A program made the position numbers and the translations under genes. This document shows, piece by piece, positions 6,201 through 9,195 of a DNA stretch of 9,195 bases. Source of the DNA: an uncultured Pseudomonadota bacterium. Lineage in GTDB: Bacteria; Desulfobacterota_B; Binatia; UBA9968. The stretch is from contig CAMLCX010000170.1 of the NCBI GenBank assembly GCA_946478635.1, forward strand, positions 1 through 9,195, given 5' to 3'. The stretch's first letter is position 1; each line of letters begins with the position of its first letter. The notes beneath the pieces were generated by a model. That model did not search any database, was not told where the DNA came from, and saw only the letters and a program-made list of their open reading frames with translations.

Positions 6201-7649
6201 CTAGTTTCCCAGCACTTTCAATACCTGCTGCAGCGCCGCGACAAACGGAGGCGGCAGGGTGAGCCCGAGCACGAGCAATAGCGCGAAATTCGCCGCGAGG
6301 GGAGCGAGCCACAGGCGTAGCACATCGCCGCGCGGCAGATCAGCCGGCGGCTCGCCGTACAACATTCGATTCACGCTCGCCAACATGCCGCCGAAGACAA
6401 CCACGAGCAAGATCACCGCAGTTCCCGCCGCCCACGGATGGCTCTCCAGGCCGGCGCGAAAGATAATGAACTCGCTGATAAACGGCGCAAACGGCGGCAG
6501 GCCGATCAATGCAAAGGTGCCGGCGAGAAAAAGCGCGCCGGTCCACGGCGCGGCATGCAAGAGCCCGCGCACCTCGCGGATTTCCGCGCTGTGATACTTA
6601 AGAAGAATGTTGCCCGAGAGTATGAAAAGCAATGATTTTGACAGGGCATGATTGACGACATGCAAAAGCGCGCCGAACACGCCCCAATAACCGCCGAAGC
6701 CCAAACCGAGGCAAATGATGCCCATATGTTCGACGCTGGAATAAGCGAGCATCCGTTTGTAATTGCGTTGCCGCACCAGGAAGGCCGCCGCGACCATGAG
6801 CGATAGCAGGCCCACGCCGATCAACAAGCGGGCGGCGAATGCCTCGCCGGCCGACGCATCAACCACGGCTTTGAAGCGCATCATTGCGTACAGGCCGACA
6901 TTGAGCAATACACCCGACATGAGCGCGCTGATCGGCGCGGGCGCCTCGCTGTGCGCGTCGGGCAGCCAGGTGTGCATCGGCGCAAGCCCCGCCTTGGTTC
7001 CGTAGCCGATGATGATAAAGACAAACGCCAGCCGTACCACATCCGGATTGAGCGACGCCGCGGCGGCGCGCAGCGCGCTCCAGTTTACGGAGATTTCACC
7101 GGCCTTTGCCGCGCCCGCGTAGTACAGAAGCGCGGTGCCGATGAAGGCCAGGGCGATCCCCACGGACGACAAAATCAAATACTTGTAAGCTGCTTCGAGG
7201 GACGTTCGCGTGTGGCGCAAATTGACCAGAAAGACCGTCGCCAGGGTCGTCCCTTCGACGGCGATCCACATGACGCCGAGATTGTCCGTCGTGACCGCGA
7301 CCAGCATGGTGAAAATAAAGAGCTGAAAGAGCGTGAAAAACAATCGGACGCGGGACAGATGCGCGTCGTCGAGTTCGGACCGGATGTAGCCGACCGCATA
7401 GAACGACGCAATCGCATTTAGAAATGCAATGATGGCGACCATCAGCGCCGACAGCGCGTCGGCGCGAAGTAAATCGCCGGCCGCGGTGAGCACTCGACCG
7501 TTCCACACTTCGATTGCGATCGCCGCTGCCGCGCTCAGCGTCGCCATTCCCGCCGCAGCGTGCAGCAGTTCCATCAGCGCGCGCCGGCGCGCGATGGCAA
7601 TCAGTCCGCTCGCCGCGAGCGGAATCAAGAGCAGAGCGAGCAGCATCAT
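6201..7649 (-). CDS. hyfF: Hydrogenase-4 subunit F-like proton-translocating membrane subunit (NuoL/M/N, Mrp antiporter family)
   Basis: This 482-residue integral membrane protein belongs to the antiporter-like family (NuoL/M/N, MrpA/D, HyfB/D/F) that moves protons in complex I and group 4 complexes. It is hydrophobic throughout, as expected for about 14 membrane helices. The key charged residues are present: E132 in WIAVEGTTLATVF, K219 in GYGTKAGLAPMHTWLPDAHS, the histidines and aspartate of that loop (H226, D231, H233), and K338 in VNHALSKSLLFILSGN. KRMLAYSSVEHMGII (298-312) is a typical HyfF/NuoN-like signature. It is somewhat shorter than E. coli HyfF (about 526 residues). Its ATG overlaps the HyfE stop by 4 nt, and its stop touches the large-subunit start, so stoichiometric expression by coupling is likely. 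The residues suggest a working proton channel; which redox reaction drives it is not known. HyfF is favoured over NuoN or MrpD because of its neighbours. Confidence 0.92.
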   Translation of the reverse strand: MMLLALLLIPLAASGLIAIARRRALMELLHAAAGMATLSAAAAIAIEVWNGRVLTAAGDLLRADALSALMVAIIAFLNAIASFYAVGYIRSELDDAHLSRVRLFFTLFQLFIFTMLVAVTTDNLGVMWIAVEGTTLATVFLVNLRHTRTSLEAAYKYLILSSVGIALAFIGTALLYYAGAAKAGEISVNWSALRAAAASLNPDVVRLAFVFIIIGYGTKAGLAPMHTWLPDAHSEAPAPISALMSGVLLNVGLYAMMRFKAVVDASAGEAFAARLLIGVGLLSLMVAAAFLVRQRNYKRMLAYSSVEHMGIICLGLGFGGYWGVFGALLHVVNHALSKSLLFILSGNILLKYHSAEIREVRGLLHAAPWTGALFLAGTFALIGLPPFAPFISEFIIFRAGLESHPWAAGTAVILLVVVFGGMLASVNRMLYGEPPADLPRGDVLRLWLAPLAANFALLLVLGLTLPPPFVAALQQVLKVLGN

Positions 7650-8311
7650 TCTTTCAGCTTTCCCAATTCGCCGACGTCGATGGAGTCGAAATTATCCTTG
7701 ATGTGATAGACAAAGACTTCCATGATGAGCACCGCGACCAGCACGTCGAGAAAAACCCCCATCTCGACGATGAACGGCACGCCGTAGGTCGCCAACAGCG
7801 CAAGCAAGAAGATGCCGTTTTCCAGCATGAGAAATCCGAGAATCTGGGTCACCGCCCGGCGGCGATTGACCATGATGAAGAAACCAATCAGGACACCGGC
7901 AAACGCCAGCGGAATCGCGTCCGCCGTGGGCAAAGGATTCGAAGCGGCGATGGGGGTCATCACGTAGAACGCCAGAATCGTAAGGATCCCGCAGATAATG
8001 AGCGCCGGCGTGGTCCCCAGATAGGGCGCCGCAACTCGCGCCAGGCCGATCTTTGCGACGGCGCGATTCAGCACGCGAGGAATCATGATGCCTTTGACGA
8101 CAAGAAGCGCAACGCTGACGCCGAATAGTTCGAGACTGCCGGCGTAAATCGAAATCAGCGCGGCGAGCAGGGCAAGCACGAACGATTGCAACGCGAACAT
8201 GCGCACCTGCCCCTCCAGACTCGTTCGTATAATTAACAAGATGGTCAAGCCGAGCGCGGCAAACGCCAGCAGATTGACTGCTTTGGACAGCACTTCAGCG
8301 GTCATGGCCAT
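7646..8311 (-). CDS. hyfE: Hydrogenase-4 component E-like membrane subunit (NuoK-related)
   Basis: This 221-residue membrane protein matches HyfE (about 216 residues in E. coli). The N-terminal half has hydrophobic helices with SLEGQVRMFALQSFVLALLA (31-50), a HyfE trait, and LELFGVSVALLVVKG (60-74). The C-terminal half is NuoK-like. The acidic residues E164 (in GFLMLENGIF) and E183 (in VEMGVFLDVLVAV) sit where NuoK carries its two proton-pathway glutamates. The protein ends in a polar tail with NFDSIDVGELGKLKE. The gene begins 6 nt after the HyfC-like stop and overlaps hyfF by 4 nt. A second in-frame ATG at 8305 is better spaced from a GGGA sequence upstream and may be the true start, which would remove only two residues. 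Its expected role is part of the proton channel linking the anchor subunit to the antiporter-like subunit. The assignment is secure from length, motifs and context together. Confidence 0.91.
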   Translation of the reverse strand: MAMTAEVLSKAVNLLAFAALGLTILLIIRTSLEGQVRMFALQSFVLALLAALISIYAGSLELFGVSVALLVVKGIMIPRVLNRAVAKIGLARVAAPYLGTTPALIICGILTILAFYVMTPIAASNPLPTADAIPLAFAGVLIGFFIMVNRRRAVTQILGFLMLENGIFLLALLATYGVPFIVEMGVFLDVLVAVLIMEVFVYHIKDNFDSIDVGELGKLKE

Positions 8312-8317
8312 TCCCGA

Positions 8318-9195
8318 TCATCGAATAAAAAAGGCCGTCACGACGGCCAACAACGCCACCGTAAACGATCCGGCCAAAAGCTCGGGCACACGGAAAAGAC
8401 GCAGCTTGGCCACTGAGGTTTCGACCAGCGCAATGGCCGCGGCGAACACCGCGAGTTTGACGGCGAGCGCGAAAAAAGCGCCCAACAGGGCGACCGGCGT
8501 GTTCGTGAGCGCGACGCCCCAGGGGAAAAACAGATTCGCCAACAACGTCAAGAACAAAAACAATTTCATCCCGGCCGCCCATTCCACCAGCGCGAGATAA
8601 CGGCCTGAATATTCCAGAATCATCGCTTCGTGGATCATCGTGAGTTCGAGATGAGTCGCGGGATTGTCCACGGGCAATCGTCCGTTCTCCGCCAGCGCCA
8701 CGATGAAAAACGCGAAGAACGCGAGCAAATGACCTGCGTTCAACATCAGGAGCGGTTCGGCGGCAAAACGCGTGATGATGCCATCGAGACTGGTCGTGCC
8801 GGCGCGCAAAGCGATGCCAAAAATCGCGATCAACACGGTCGGCTCGGCCAGCGCGGCTAGCGCGACTTCGCGGCTCGATCCCATGCCGCCGAAGGCGCTG
8901 CCGGCATCCAACCCCGCGAGCGCAAGAAAGAACACGCCGAGCAAGAATAAATACATCAGGACGATGATATTGCCCATGAATCCGAGGGCGGCGTGGGTCG
9001 TCAGCACCGGGACGATGAGCGCCGACAAAAGCATCGTCGTGGCGAGCAGGTACGGTGTAAAGCGAAAGATCCAGGAGGTATTTTCGGAAACCACAGCCTC
9101 TTTCAAAAGCAATTTCCGAATGTCGGCGTAGGGCTGCAAAATACTCGCGCCGCGGCGCCCCTGCAGGCGCGCCTTCGCCTTGCGGATCACGCCGA
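8318..9195 (-). CDS. hyfC: Hydrogenase-4 subunit C-like membrane anchor (HycD/HyfC, NuoH-related; 5' end cut by window edge)
   Basis: This is the NuoH/HycD/HyfC-like membrane subunit that docks the peripheral arm and connects its redox chemistry to proton translocation. The visible protein has about 291 residues and is open to the right edge. The GTG at 9190 sits inside the conserved G-V-I-R-K-A-K-A-R-L-Q-G-R-R-G segment, so it is an internal valine, and roughly the first helix of a usually 305-315 residue protein is missing. Family marks are ARLQGRRGASILQPYADIRK (counting from that valine, 7-26), AENGRLPVDNPATHLELTMI (167-186) and HEAMILEYSGRYLALVEWAA (187-206). The last two match the NuoH loop region with its conserved acidic residues (E182, E188, E193). 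The end FFIR is followed 6 nt later by hyfE. An NuoL-like HyfB gene would be expected just upstream, outside the window. The family is very secure. Confidence 0.93.
   Translation of the reverse strand, partial: GVIRKAKARLQGRRGASILQPYADIRKLLLKEAVVSENTSWIFRFTPYLLATTMLLSALIVPVLTTHAALGFMGNIIVLMYLFLLGVFFLALAGLDAGSAFGGMGSSREVALAALAEPTVLIAIFGIALRAGTTSLDGIITRFAAEPLLMLNAGHLLAFFAFFIVALAENGRLPVDNPATHLELTMIHEAMILEYSGRYLALVEWAAGMKLFLFLTLLANLFFPWGVALTNTPVALLGAFFALAVKLAVFAAAIALVETSVAKLRLFRVPELLAGSFTVALLAVVTAFFIR

Noticed and set aside
9188..9190. GTG as the start codon of the HyfC-like subunit
   Set aside because: It lies inside the conserved G-V-I-R-K-A-K-A-R-L-Q segment, and the first helix of the family would be missing; the gene continues beyond the edge.

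Overview
The window looks like a piece of an uncultured, moderately GC-rich, Gram-negative-type bacterium. Codon use is strongly GC-biased but not extreme, there is an exported solute-binding protein of the Bug/TctC type, and the intergenic repeats are of a TCGAAG-rich palindromic kind. My best guess is a proteobacteria-like soil or subsurface lineage such as Binatota, Desulfobacterota or Rokubacteria/Methylomirabilota. This is inferred from gene content and style; nothing here fixes the taxon. No RNA gene, CRISPR array, insertion sequence or phage gene was seen.

Layout: two gene blocks face each other. The left block (+ strand, 1-4362) is a carboxylate uptake and catabolism cassette: the C-terminal part of a TctA permease (cut by the left edge), a TctC/Bug-type periplasmic binding protein, an MmgE/PrpD-family enzyme, and an enolase-superfamily enzyme of the muconate-lactonizing (MLE) type. 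Spacing is tight, and the last two genes overlap by 4 nt (ATGA), so they are almost certainly co-transcribed. The substrate cannot be read from the sequence. The logic is capture of an organic acid in the periplasm, import through a tripartite tricarboxylate transporter, then dehydration, decarboxylation or isomerisation and possibly cycloisomerisation.

The right block (- strand, 9195-4617, running leftwards) encodes part of a membrane-bound respiratory complex of the group 4 hydrogenase / formate-hydrogenlyase / complex I superfamily. In transcription order it holds a HyfC/HycD (NuoH-like) membrane anchor cut by the right edge, a HyfE (NuoK-like) subunit, a HyfF (NuoL/M/N antiporter-like) subunit, and a fused NuoC-NuoD-like large subunit. 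Genes overlap, abut or lie 6 nt apart, so this is one operon.

The most interesting point is that the large subunit keeps the hydrogenase-like frame but has lost all four cysteines that would hold the NiFe site (S-G-D-S in place of C-x-x-C in L1, and S-Y-A-G in place of C-x-x-C in L2). It therefore should not be a hydrogenase. It matches the little-understood Ehr (energy-converting hydrogenase related) class, whose redox reaction is unknown, while the proton-translocating residues of the membrane subunits are intact. No NuoB-like small subunit or ferredoxin subunit follows the large subunit.

Between the blocks (4363-4616) lies a short convergent intergenic region containing a compound palindromic repeat of REP-like style and no gene.
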